NCBI RefSeq assembly: GCF_020509005.1 | Contig: NC_063021.1 | Span: forward strand, 558,001 to 622,000 | Length of the DNA stretch: 64,000 nt | Reading direction: 5' to 3' | DNA from: Fulvia fulva | Taxonomy: Eukaryota; Ascomycota; Dothideomycetes; Mycosphaerellales; Mycosphaerellaceae | Position numbers and translations under genes: made by a program | The notes under the pieces: model-generated | The model's input: the letters and a program-made list of their open reading frames with translations, nothing else | What the model was told of the DNA's origin: nothing | Databases searched by the model: none | Shown: piece by piece, positions 20,604 through 29,808 of the stretch | How positions within the stretch are numbered: position 1 is the stretch's first letter | Layout of the letters: each line of letters starts with the position of its first letter

Positions 20604-21700
20604 TATCTAGATATAGGGGCACACGACTAACCCGGCAAATCAGCTTAGGATCCTCGGACTATAGGTGGACCCGGCGCTACGGTAGAGGAAGCACGTATAG
20701 GCAATATTACGGAAAGCTAAACAGAATATAGTATTATACTAGAGGCTCACTACGTCTATATAGGGGGCGGACTTCCGGTAGTTACGACTTCTATATACGG
20801 CTATTATACGGCCAGTCCTTACCTATAGTAGCTAAGTATAGTCCTTAGGCGAGAGGGCCTACCTATCGAAGGGACTCGTCGCGCCGCTAGCGAAGATCTA
20901 AAACTAATGCCTAAGGAAGATCACCGGGGTATATAAGTCGATACTAACGAGGATACTTAAGTACGAGACCGCTATACCGCCGATCGACCTATATATCTAG
21001 GGACTACGGACCTCCTACTTAGGCAAGTCGGTATAGTACCTAGTATAGAAGGTCATCGCTAGTATAGTCGTAAGGGCCCGTAAATTAGTACTAGCGTATA
21101 AGGGCATTCGACCCGGAAACGAGCCGAACTACCGGGTAAGGGACGAATAGCTAGCAATATAATAGGAAGGTAAGAAATCGTTTATAGAGCAACTATAGAA
21201 AGAGAGGTGGAACAACTAGGTTGTAGGGCATAGTAGACGCCCTTAGCTAGCGGGACAACCTAAGGAATAGTTAGCTACAAAATCCGCGGTCAAGTACCCC
21301 CCGAAGCTTATCTACTACCGCCTTACGAGGGTATAGAGTAGTATAGTAACCCAACTACGAAGCGAACACATCGGCCTCTAGGGGTACCTATTATAGAGGA
21401 AGGTTCTAGGATATACGAATACTAGCTACCCCTACGGCTATCGCTCCTAGAACGTACGGTACGCACTCCTCGTCTGTCCGAGGTAGTCGCTAGGAAGGGG
21501 AGAGTAGATAGTAAAGGCGAGGAACCGGACGATTAGGGCACTTCTTAATAACGCTAAGGACCTACGGCGTATTACGAACTAGATACTAGAGAAGGGCTAG
21601 CTAGAATAGTACCGCCTAGTAGGAGTAGTATAGAAAGAGAGGACACGACGTAGCGCGACGAGACCGGCTAGGAGCGGGGGCTAACGGGGTAGTGATATAG
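20604..21700 (+). pseudogene. LINE A copy 2 ORF2, second part (RT C-terminus and Cys/His tail), degenerate
   Basis: The LINE frame resumes after D1 with the conserved post-RT block: NPANQLRILGL, VDPALR, and the LRLLYTAIIRPVLTYSS segment at about 20784-20832. A late region at about 21350-21480 (LRSEHIGL … LLVCPR) keeps the spacing of the C-terminal Cys/His cluster found at the end of many LINE proteins, with several Cys turned into Tyr by RIP. No RNase H motifs are seen. Confidence 0.75.
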
Positions 21701-21854
21701 ACTATATACGTTTAGAGGGAAAGCTAAACTAGATAAGGAGTAGTCGGGGGCGGGAAGGGTTTTCACCTATTCGGGTTTCCCTTTATATATAACAATAGAT
21801 ATATATCTATATAGGCCGGATAGGGTCCTAGAACAGGGGAATGACAAATCTATC
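21701..21854 (+). other. LINE A copy 2 3' UTR and tail
   Basis: Non-coding 3' end, matching 56689-56845 in reverse complement. It ends with a short TCTA-type tail and then the right 14-bp duplication at 21855-21868. It holds no gene. Confidence 0.75.
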
Positions 21855-21868
21855 TATATACTACTAGA

Positions 21869-24800
21869 TCGATATATTTGTCTCCGCTAATCTAGATTTA
21901 CCTACGATCCTTAGCCGCCCTTAGTATAGGAAGGTACGACTAATAGGCCGTAACTACGACGATAGATTATAGGAGAGAACAATCGCTAGGAGGAAAGGTA
22001 AAAGTATAATATTTACGGCTATTATAGGTACTAACAAGTACAAAACTCTTTAAGAACTTCTATAGTCCTTAGAAAAATACGAACGCGGGTTAATTTACGG
22101 TAGTTGACCCGCTATAAGCATTAGAAGTCCGGTTTTAAAACAAGTCCGCTTTTCGAGTCTAGTCGGGGAGACCTTAGTAAATATATTAGGGGCGGAGTGT
22201 TCTAACAGTACGGCGTATCGACATCGATAAGAAGGCATAACGAAGCTAAAACCTAAGCCTATAGATACGACTGTCTTCGACTACTTAAGAACTACGGCGG
22301 CTCCGCATTATAACAAAGAGAAAATGTCCTCGACCTTAGCCCGTATTCGAAGAAATTGCTAGAACTACTCGGGAACCGCTAATACTTAAGCGCTAAGGTC
22401 ACTACTAACGCTCTAGGAGAGTAGGTCATTAGAAATGTATACTCCGTATAGGGCAACTAGTGTACGGAGATCCTGAAATAGGGCTAGATTAATAGGTAGG
22501 CTTAGAAACGAGACGTAGGGTTATATAGACCCGGTATTAGGATACCGTATATATTTACTATATATAAGCGAAAAGCTAATAAGAAAAGACCTATTAATAC
22601 GAGCGTTTACGAGAGGCCTTAGTCGAAAGTAGATAGTAATATAGATTAGAAGCGGAAGGCCCTTTACTAGGAATCTCTAATACTAGTAGGGTAAGGCCCT
22701 TTCGATAGGAGGTGTCTTATTAAAAAGGTCTCTAGTATCGAGCGCGGCTCGAGGATTATACCTAAAAGGCTCGCTAGTATTAAGGTTAGTATCGCTCTCT
22801 CGGCTAAGGAAAGACAGCTATTTAATAAAATACTCTTTAACTAAGAAGGTGTCCTAGCGTAGGATTTTAGCTATATACGGTAGATTAGACATAATATTAT
22901 ACCTCCTTAGAAGATCACGACGATTACGTATAAACCGTAGTAGGCGCGGAACATTCGGTTATACCTAAGCTTACGAGCGATTATAGAATAGATAATCCGC
23001 GCTCGAATTAAGAATAGAATTCTTAAGTATAGTTAAGGTGCTTATACGAATACTTAGTTCTTAGTAGCGAAGAAGGTCGAGCTAAATAGCGAAGCTATAC
23101 TATATAGGTTGATCGACTCCGCTATACTCTTAAACGAGGTAACGATAAGGGATACGAACATTCCCCTAGATACGGACGGGTTCTCGGAAGACTATACTAG
23201 GTATAGAGTAGCCTCTTTAGTAGACTTGTTTTCGGCGTACGACTAGATTACGCTTAACGAAAGTAGCCGGGATTTGACGGCCTTTATAACGCGTCTTAGG
23301 CTTATACGGTATATAACGTTACTATAGGGTACGACGAACTTAGTTGCTTAGTTCGTACGGGCAGTAACTACGGTGTTAATAGACTATAATTCTTACTAAG
23401 CAAAACTATTTCTTAACGATATTAGCGTAAAAGGTCCTACTAAGGACTATAGTAACGCTAAGGTAGAGCCTAGCCTTCGACGATAGGTCGTAGAATATAT
23501 TATATCCCTTAATCTTGTTCTTACGGACCTAGAGAGGGCCGTAGCGGTAGTCGTAGGGAAGAAGTCGTAGTGGCTTTATAAGACCCTAAAGAGCGTAGGC
23601 TATATTACTAGCCCGAGCGGCCGCTATCTAGATCCTAAGGTACTAGCTAAGATCTTAGACTAGCTAACCCTAAAGTACGTAAAGGACGTTCGAGTTTATA
23701 TTAGGATCTATATTTACTTCCGGATTTAGGTCCCCTAGTTCGTAATCGTCGCTCGGCTAATATATAAGCTTTTAAGGAAGGACGTCGAGTTTGTCTAGAC
23801 TAAGAATAAGTAGTTCTCGAAAGAGAACCTAGTAAGATTCTTAGTAATAGTACTATTGTTAGTAACTATCTCCTACGTCCTAGGAGCTAGTAGGATCTTC
23901 GTTTCTATTAACGCGAGTAGTATTAGGTAGGGTTATCTAATATCGTAGGAATTACTAGATAATACTCGACAAAGACACCTCGTAAGGTATAAGAGTAGTA
24001 CCTAGAACGTAAACGAGGCTAAGTACGATATAGGAAAGCGGGAGTACCTCGGAGTACTAGAGGGCCTTAAGAAGGTATAGCGCTACCTCGTAGGAGTAGA
24101 CTTTATCCTCAAAGTTAATACTAAAACGCTAGTATAGTAGTCAAATCGGCTAGTATCCGATATTCTAAACTCTATAATAGTAAGGTAGGTTACTTAGATC
24201 CGGCTATTTACCTTTAAAGTTAGGTATATCGATAGGAAGAAGTACTCCGGACCGGATATACTATCTCGTAAACTACCTATAGCTAAGGAGCTTACGGAAC
24301 CTAACGATAATATTAATAAGATAATTAACGATAAATTCTTCCGTTACGCCGAGCTAGTTAATACTTTCCCCGTTATTCTAGAGCGTAAACGACTCCTCGA
24401 ACTCTAGTATAGTAACAATTCCGAGCTTATAGCTTATATTCTAGTATATCGAACACGACCGGAAGGGGTTACCCGGGCTAAGTATCGAAACCTCGTTAAG
24501 AAGAGTCCTCGGTACTACTTAAGAGACAAGCTATTGTTTTATTAGCGGCGAAGGGGTACACCGATGTAGCTAGTAGTAGACAATAATAATGCTTAGAAAG
24601 AGATCGTAATACACTATTATAAAAAGTATAGTTATCGGAGTATAGAGCTAGTATATAATCTTATTACTAGCCGGTATTACTAGGAGGGCTACTTCTCCGA
24701 CGTATCGAATTAGGTAAGGACTTGTACTCCTTATAACTTTCGCGAAGGTAACTAGAGAGTAGGAGAAATATACTTATCGACTTAGTAGGTTGTAGGAGAG

Positions 24801-25960
24801 AGGTAGTACTACGATCCCGTCTACGTATATAGAAACGGGTACTTACTTATCGCCCGAGAAGCTCTAAGTAGGTAGATTAAGGCGAAGGTCGTACGGAAGC
24901 CTCTAAATTCGCGGGCGATTACTAAATTTCTATACGAGATAGTGTTTAGCCGGTATAGATACTACTATAAGATTGTGCTTAATAACGCTAGTATTAACGA
25001 AGGGGAGGTAGAGAGGATACTTATTAGTATAGGTATTAAGTATATCCGGATCTTACCCTACTATCCGTAGTTAAATATAACTATAGAAGTAGGATATCGA
25101 CCTATACTAGCTATATTAGCTAAGCTTACTAAGAACACCTATAAGTCCTAGGAACGATAGATTACTACGGTACTTTAGGCTAATAGAACTACGGTACCTA
25201 GAATTACGGGTATAACGCCGGCGGAGGTCCTATATAGCTATCGTACTATTCTCCTGATCAAGGTAGAATACCCGATACAGGCGAACTATAAATAGGGATC
25301 TATTAGATCAACGGAGGAGCTATTAGCTATTCGGGCGCGTTAATTATAGGTACGGGACATAAGTCTTTAGGAGTTATAGTTACGAAGAGTAAGGCTTCGT
25401 ACCCTAAGTAAGAAATACTTCGATACTTAACGTAGTATTAACTTTATAGGGTTCTAGGTCGGGGATCTTATAGTTAAGTTTGACAAGCTGTATAAGGATG
25501 ACCTGTCTAGAAAGATTAGTTACCGCTAGCTTAGGCCGTATTATATAGCTAAGGTATACTCGGGGTTTAGTATATACGTCCTCGAAGAGCTTAATAGTAC
25601 GAGGTTAAAGGGTATATAAGCCCGAGAGAACCTAAAGCTAATCCTATAGTTAAGACCGGACCCGGCGCTTAATCTTCCTAAAGCTAAAGACATTATAGTA
25701 CTAGAGGATAGGGTTAATATTACGAATGTCGAAAAAGGCGATCTTCCGAACGAGAACAGACCTACTACGTCTAAATCTAACGACAAAGAAGATGACGATA
25801 TACTTCTAATAGGTATTAATAGAGCTACTATACTTTAGGAACTAGAATCTAAGCCGACGAGACTATAGGTACGGCCTTATAACCTTACTACGGAGGAGAT
25901 AGCTAAATTTACTAGAATTTAGGTTAAAGGAGGGATAGGATTTCATTGTTTCTTTTTCTT
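21869..25960 (+). pseudogene. Gypsy E pol (protease end, RT, RNase H region, integrase), degenerate
   Basis: Continues the frame cut at 10598. An RT region is visible at about 22850-23900, with VASLVDLFSAYDQITL (motif A aspartate) near 23208-23255. An RNase H-like region follows at about 23900-24300. An integrase core follows at about 24500-25230, with SINEGEVERILISIGIKYI near 24990-25045 and ILAILAKLT near 25105-25130. A C-terminal tail extends to about 25960. I see no chromodomain. TAG/TAA stops at RIP sites are frequent. A short minus-strand frame at 25541-25786 is an antisense shadow. Confidence 0.75.
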
Positions 25961-26389
25961 AGGCGTAAGGAGTTTACTAACTTATAGTTCACTAGTACTT
26001 TAGATATATAATAGCCTTTAGAAAATGCTTAGAAGGAGGCTCTTACTTCCTAGTCGTACCTCCTTTACTAAGAAAATCACTTAGTAGTTTTAGTTTCTAA
26101 CCTTGATTTGACTAGCTTCTAGTTCTAGTACCTAGTTTCTAGCGTACCTAACTAATTTCTAGGCTATATCCTTGATTTGAGAGCAAGCTTACTACGAAGA
26201 CTAGACTTTAACTTAGCCTCCTTAGCCCCTTATAGAATAAGCTTACGATCTCCTTAATGTTTATAGACTAACTACTTAACTAGACGCCGGATCCGCCTTC
26301 CTTACGTATAACTTATAGGTATAGTTTCTTAGTTTATATTAGGCGTAGTAGAGGTGAAACTAGGGACAGTTTCGTAATAGAGGAGAATA
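25961..26389 (+). other. Gypsy E 3' untranslated region and polypurine tract
   Basis: No coding signal is seen over these 429 bases. They end with AGAGGAGAA at about 26380-26388, directly before the 3' LTR, which fits a plus-strand primer tract. Confidence 0.6.
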
Positions 26390-26715
26390 TATTAACGAGT
26401 CGAGGGCCCCTTTAGACCCTAAAATTTACGCGTCGAATCTCGTTAACCTTTAATAGTTAATTACGTAGTAGGGGTATATAGGGGTACTACTAAGACATAT
26501 ATAGCTAGGAGGCGACCTTAGTAGGAAGCTAGGATTTACGAAGAATCTCTCTATAAGGTAAAATACGGGGATCTAAAAATTTCAGATTTTATCTTTTTTT
26601 AGGATCACTATATATATTTTACGGCCCGGGGACCGACAAGTATATATACCTACGCGTAAGCTATCCTAAGGTCACTAGGCGCGCCTCTACTTACTAGGGT
26701 AGTTAGTCGTCTATA
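26390..26715 (+). repeat. Gypsy E 3' LTR
   Basis: A 326-bp repeat of 7221-7544. The following base belongs to LINE A ORF1, not to Gypsy F, so the two LTRs do not share a target site. Confidence 0.8.
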
Positions 26716-27228
26716 CTAGGTTGTCCTCTTAGAGAGCGCGTAGGTGACCCTAGTTAGTTAGGTCAAACTCCTTAGGCATGTCGTGGACTAGGATCGTAAA
26801 TTGTTTCGTTAAGACCTTCGCTAATGCCGTAACCTTAGATACCTACTATAGCTATACCTCTAGGTGCCTCCTAGTAGTAGTAGAGCTAGTATAAATCTAT
26901 AGAGTGCCGTTAGACTATTAGTTTACTACGACTACCCCTAGTTAATTAATTCGCTAGGCGAGCTCCTTATTCGATACCTTCGTAACTTCGGCCTAGTCTT
27001 CCTTAACTATAATACGGATCGTAACTATATCGTATATTAGGCGGGGGCCTAGTATCGATACCGCGACCGATACCTAGCTATAGGGGTATTAGGTCCGGGT
27101 AGCCTTATTAATCGCCTAAGACGTCGTCCTTATTTCTTATTACCCTTAGTAGTACGATAGTACTAGCACCGTACGTAGCTAAGGAATTATTACCTAGAGA
27201 GACCGGTATAGGAGCTAATTATTAGTTT
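26716..27228 (-). mobile_element. LINE A copy 4, left part (5' fragment of a LINE A)
   Basis: Matches LINE A copy 1 from about 2588 to 3100, minus strand, covering ORF1 coding sequence. It is cut on the left by the Gypsy E LTR and on the right by insertion of Gypsy C. The missing 5' end is found at 52142-52428 on the other side of C. The two parts join at AGTTT, giving about 800 bp of continuous LINE A. Confidence 0.85.
27224..27228. repeat. Target-site duplication of Gypsy C, left copy
   Basis: AGTTT at 27224-27228 recurs at 52137-52141. Uninterrupted LINE A (about 3092-3100 in copy 1) has the same sequence once. Confidence 0.85.
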
Positions 27229-27280
27229 TGTTACGGTTCACTACTACCGTAACGTCGCGCGCCTTAGCGCTTCCTTATAT
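27229..27280 (+). repeat. Gypsy C 5' LTR, first 52 bp
   Basis: Begins TGTTACGG and equals 51987-52038 of the 3' LTR apart from RIP changes. LINE B1 splits it at 27280, and the remaining 98 bp are at 38595-38692. The terminal TG survives here but is TA in the 3' LTR. Confidence 0.88.
27267..27280. repeat. Target-site duplication of LINE B1, left copy
   Basis: GCGCTTCCTTATAT recurs exactly at 38581-38594, and occurs once in the intact 3' LTR of Gypsy C (52025-52038). Confidence 0.9.
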
Positions 27281-28080
27281 AGATAGATAGATTATTCATT
27301 CGCCTGTTTTAGTGCCCTATAGCCTATGCAGGTCTCTCGCTATTTAGGTCTATTTGTATAGGTAGGAAACCTAATTAACGGATAAAAACCTCCTCGTCTT
27401 TGCCCTCCTCGTTCTTTCCTGTCTTATCCTTTCGTTCTCCTTCCTTTAGGGTACGCTAGTGTCATAGTTATTACCCTATAACTACCTTGCCCGTAACCCT
27501 AGTGATGTCCTCCTCTCGATTCCCTTTCTCTCTTCTGTTTCCCCGGCTCTTCTCTCTCTCTCCCTCCTCTCTATCCACCTTTCCGTTTCTACTACTAGGG
27601 AGAATTGCTCTAGGTAGCCCTCGTTAAGGATCTATCTTATTACTCTCCTTATATCTTGTCTGTTCTAGATAATAGCCTAGTATTACCTATCTCTTACCTT
27701 CGCCCTCTACTAGCTTCTCCCTTTTACCTACTTAGTACAGTTTAGTACTATATGCTCCGGGTTTTAGGATAGGTAGCTATAGGTGTAACGTTTAGAATCG
27801 TATCCTAGGACTCTTCTTTAGTATAAGTATACTCTTAGCCTAATGTACTTAGAGCGAATCTAGATAGCTATACTTGCTTCCGCCCTCTTTAGGTCTTTAT
27901 AGATAAGGTAGTTATACCTCCCGAAGGTCCTAGCCGCTAGTAGGGCTCCTAGCCTTACCGGTTTTTGGTTCTAACGCGTTTCCTATAGGTGACCTACGAT
28001 CCTTTCTACTTGGCTTTGCTTCTTTTTCCCTTTGTCCCCTGTGTTAGCTTGCTCCCTTAGAGCTTCTCTCTGTTTAAGGG
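27281..28080 (-). pseudogene. LINE B copy 1 ORF2 C-terminal part and 3' UTR
   Basis: The minus-strand segment downstream (in the LINE sense) of the D2 insertion corresponds to 44669-45467 in copy 2. It contains the end of ORF2 with a Cys/His cluster remnant at about 27710-27800, then a 3' UTR of about 300 bases ending at the TAGA-type tail. It has no RNase H signature. Confidence 0.65.
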
Positions 28081-28085
28081 CTACT
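28081..28085. repeat. Target-site duplication of chromovirus D2, left copy
   Basis: CTACT recurs at 34377-34381. The empty site in LINE B copy 2 reads CTGCT (45468-45472), so the duplicated target had already been altered from TG to TA. Confidence 0.95.
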
Positions 28086-28605
28086 TGTCATGGTCTCCCC
28101 ACAGAGTGTACAGAAGGTGGGGACAGAAGAGCCTCAGAGTGCTCAGAAGTCGTCAAGAAGTGACAGTCCAGCTTGGTGTGTGAGCACCAAGAATCACATG
28201 CCCCGCAACATTCACTACGGGACCCAGCCCTCCAAATTCACCCCTCTACCAAACCTTGACAGATTCACTTCGGCTCGTGACTGTGTGACTCACGGCACTC
28301 CCGCGAGCACCCGCGACTGCGCTGGACCCTGGAAGAAGCACGTGGAAGACTCGGAACGTAGGGCAGGTTGGAATAAGGTTTTGAGCAAAGCTGCTGAGCG
28401 CGGCTTCGCACGGGTTAGCCCTGTTGATGCGGGGACACGCACTCGCGAGGGTCGCGTATAAATATCTGGCCTTCCCCAGGCCTCTCTTGCTTTCTTCGTC
28501 TTTTGTTTTGTGTAGCAATCATACCATACCCTTTTGCATCTGCACTTCGCACCTGCATTCTCGCTTTCACCCTTGCATCTCACAGGCCAGGCTCTCGCCC
28601 TGACA
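28086..28605 (+). repeat. D2 5' LTR (520 bp)
   Basis: TGTCA…TGACA termini, identical by eye to 33857-34376. It carries the D2-specific variants near 28105, 28186, 28313 and 28492. Confidence 0.96.
28457..28464 (+). promoter_or_regulatory. D2 LTR TATA box
   Basis: TATAAATA, same position in the LTR as in D1. The candidate self-primer GTCTTTTGT follows at 28498-28506. Confidence 0.7.
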
Positions 28606-28607
28606 TC

Positions 28608-28616
28608 ACAAAAGAC
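28608..28616 (+). other. D2 primer-binding site (candidate self-priming)
   Basis: ACAAAAGAC lies two bases after the LTR and is the exact reverse complement of 28498-28506. There is no TGG for a tRNA 3' end. Confidence 0.5.
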
Positions 28617-28647
28617 CAACAAACCGTCAACCACTCGAGTCATCCTC

Positions 28648-29808
28648 ATGGGTGACCACGCCACCGATAGAGGTGTCAACCTCGACAACCAAGACACTCC
28701 ATTCCACTTCAGTGAGTGGACTGACATCCCCTTCTCGAACGCCGCTGCCTTCGGTGCCTGGGCAAACGCCAACCCCGACACCGCCTACGCTCTCATCAAC
28801 CGCACCGTCTCCTCTTTCCGCGAGACCGCCCAGCAGGTCGAGCAAGCAAACAACCAAGCAACATACCTTCAAGGTATTGTGAACACCTTCCAGAACCTCG
28901 CCCCGCACGCCGACGACAACCGCCGCCAGCACTTCTCCAAGAAGGTCAACGACCCAGACGAGTTCGACGGCAACAAGAGCAAGTTTGAGGCATTTGAGAC
29001 ACAGCTCACCATCAAGCTGTTGGCTAATGCCGACCACTTTCCGCAAGAGAAGGACAAAGTCACGTACGTCTTCTCCCTCCTTCGGGGAGACGCCGCGGCT
29101 CAGGTACAACACTACATCGACAACGCCACGCAGACTATCGGCTGCCCGGACGTCCTCACCTTGATGCAGGACCTCCGTGCTGCCTTTGGTGATCCAGACC
29201 GTAGAGCCACCGCCCAGAACGCCATCCACAACCTCCTCCAGAAGAACAAGAGCTTCGCCGAGTACCTCGCGGCCTTCAACCGCGACATCGGGTTCACCGG
29301 CTACAACGAAGAGACCAAGAAGAGCACTCTCCGCCGTGGTTTGTCAGCAGAGCTTCTTCGAGCCCTCGAGGACAAGGACGTCGGTGCTATGAGCTTCCGT
29401 GAGCTCGTCGAGACCTGCCAGCGCCTCGACTCCAACATGAAACACACCGCCTCTCTCCTCGCTTCCCGTTCTCAAGGTCGTCAGCCTCGTGGTCCCGGAA
29501 GCCACTTCGCTGCTCCACTAGGCGCCGCCGCTCCTACGGCTCTCCCTCCCGTCTCTGTAGGTGACGCTATGGATCTCAGCGCTGGTGCCGCCGTCCCTCG
29601 AGTCCAGGGCCTCGTCAACGGTAAGCTCACTCCCGAAGAGAAGCTTCGCCGTCGCCAGGCCGGACTCTGCACCTACTGCGGCGGTCCAGGCCACATCGCA
29701 GCCAACTGTCCGCAGCTCGCTGCCCGTAACGCCCGCAACCCGGTTCGCGGCGCTGTCGGCGCTATCGAGCCTGCTCCTGCTGCTCCCGCTGAGCAGGGAA
29801 AAGCCTAG
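28648..29808 (+). CDS. gag: Chromovirus D2 Gag (capsid/nucleocapsid)
   Basis: A 386-residue open frame, start chosen at the first ATG after the LTR (28648). It has the same layout as D1 Gag: capsid-like region, CTYCGGPGHIAANC zinc knuckle near the C-terminus, and an Ala/Pro-rich tail. It differs from D1 by Arg for Gly at residue 8 (TDRGVN) and by Gly for Glu three residues from the end. The latter change lies in the frameshift heptamer. It ends with TAG at 29806-29808, overlapping the pol frame. Confidence 0.95.
   Translation: MGDHATDRGVNLDNQDTPFHFSEWTDIPFSNAAAFGAWANANPDTAYALINRTVSSFRETAQQVEQANNQATYLQGIVNTFQNLAPHADDNRRQHFSKKVNDPDEFDGNKSKFEAFETQLTIKLLANADHFPQEKDKVTYVFSLLRGDAAAQVQHYIDNATQTIGCPDVLTLMQDLRAAFGDPDRRATAQNAIHNLLQKNKSFAEYLAAFNRDIGFTGYNEETKKSTLRRGLSAELLRALEDKDVGAMSFRELVETCQRLDSNMKHTASLLASRSQGRQPRGPGSHFAAPLGAAAPTALPPVSVGDAMDLSAGAAVPRVQGLVNGKLTPEEKLRRRQAGLCTYCGGPGHIAANCPQLAARNARNPVRGAVGAIEPAPAAPAEQGKA

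Larger units (their letters stand above)
10599..21854 (+). mobile_element. LINE A copy 2 (full-length, RIP-mutated, hosts chromovirus D1)
   Basis: This plus-strand non-LTR element sits between perfect 14-bp duplications inside Gypsy E. Without the 6291-bp D1 insertion and its 5-bp duplication it is about 4.96 kb. It reads 5' leader, ORF1 with zinc knuckles, and ORF2 with AP endonuclease and RT. A C-terminal Cys/His cluster then gives way to a tail ending …AAATCTATC. I see no RNase H domain after RT. It shares its 5' end (a 14-bp block next to AAAACACGACAC) with copy 1. Confidence 0.88.
7221..26715 (+). mobile_element. Gypsy E (RIP-mutated LTR retrotransposon with nested LINE A2 and chromovirus D1)
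   Basis: Two direct repeats of about 325 bp (7221-7544 and 26390-26715) bound gag, protease, RT and integrase remnants on the plus strand. A LINE is nested at 10599-21854. Removing it leaves about 8.2 kb, normal for a Gypsy element. Both LTRs start with TATTAACGAG, which RIP would make from a TG start. A purine tract sits directly before the 3' LTR. No target-site duplication flanks the pair: the left flank is Gypsy F RT and the right flank is LINE A ORF1. Confidence 0.8.

Noticed and set aside
25541..25786. An 81-codon minus-strand frame.
   Set aside because: It is antisense to the tail of Gypsy E pol. No motif is seen.
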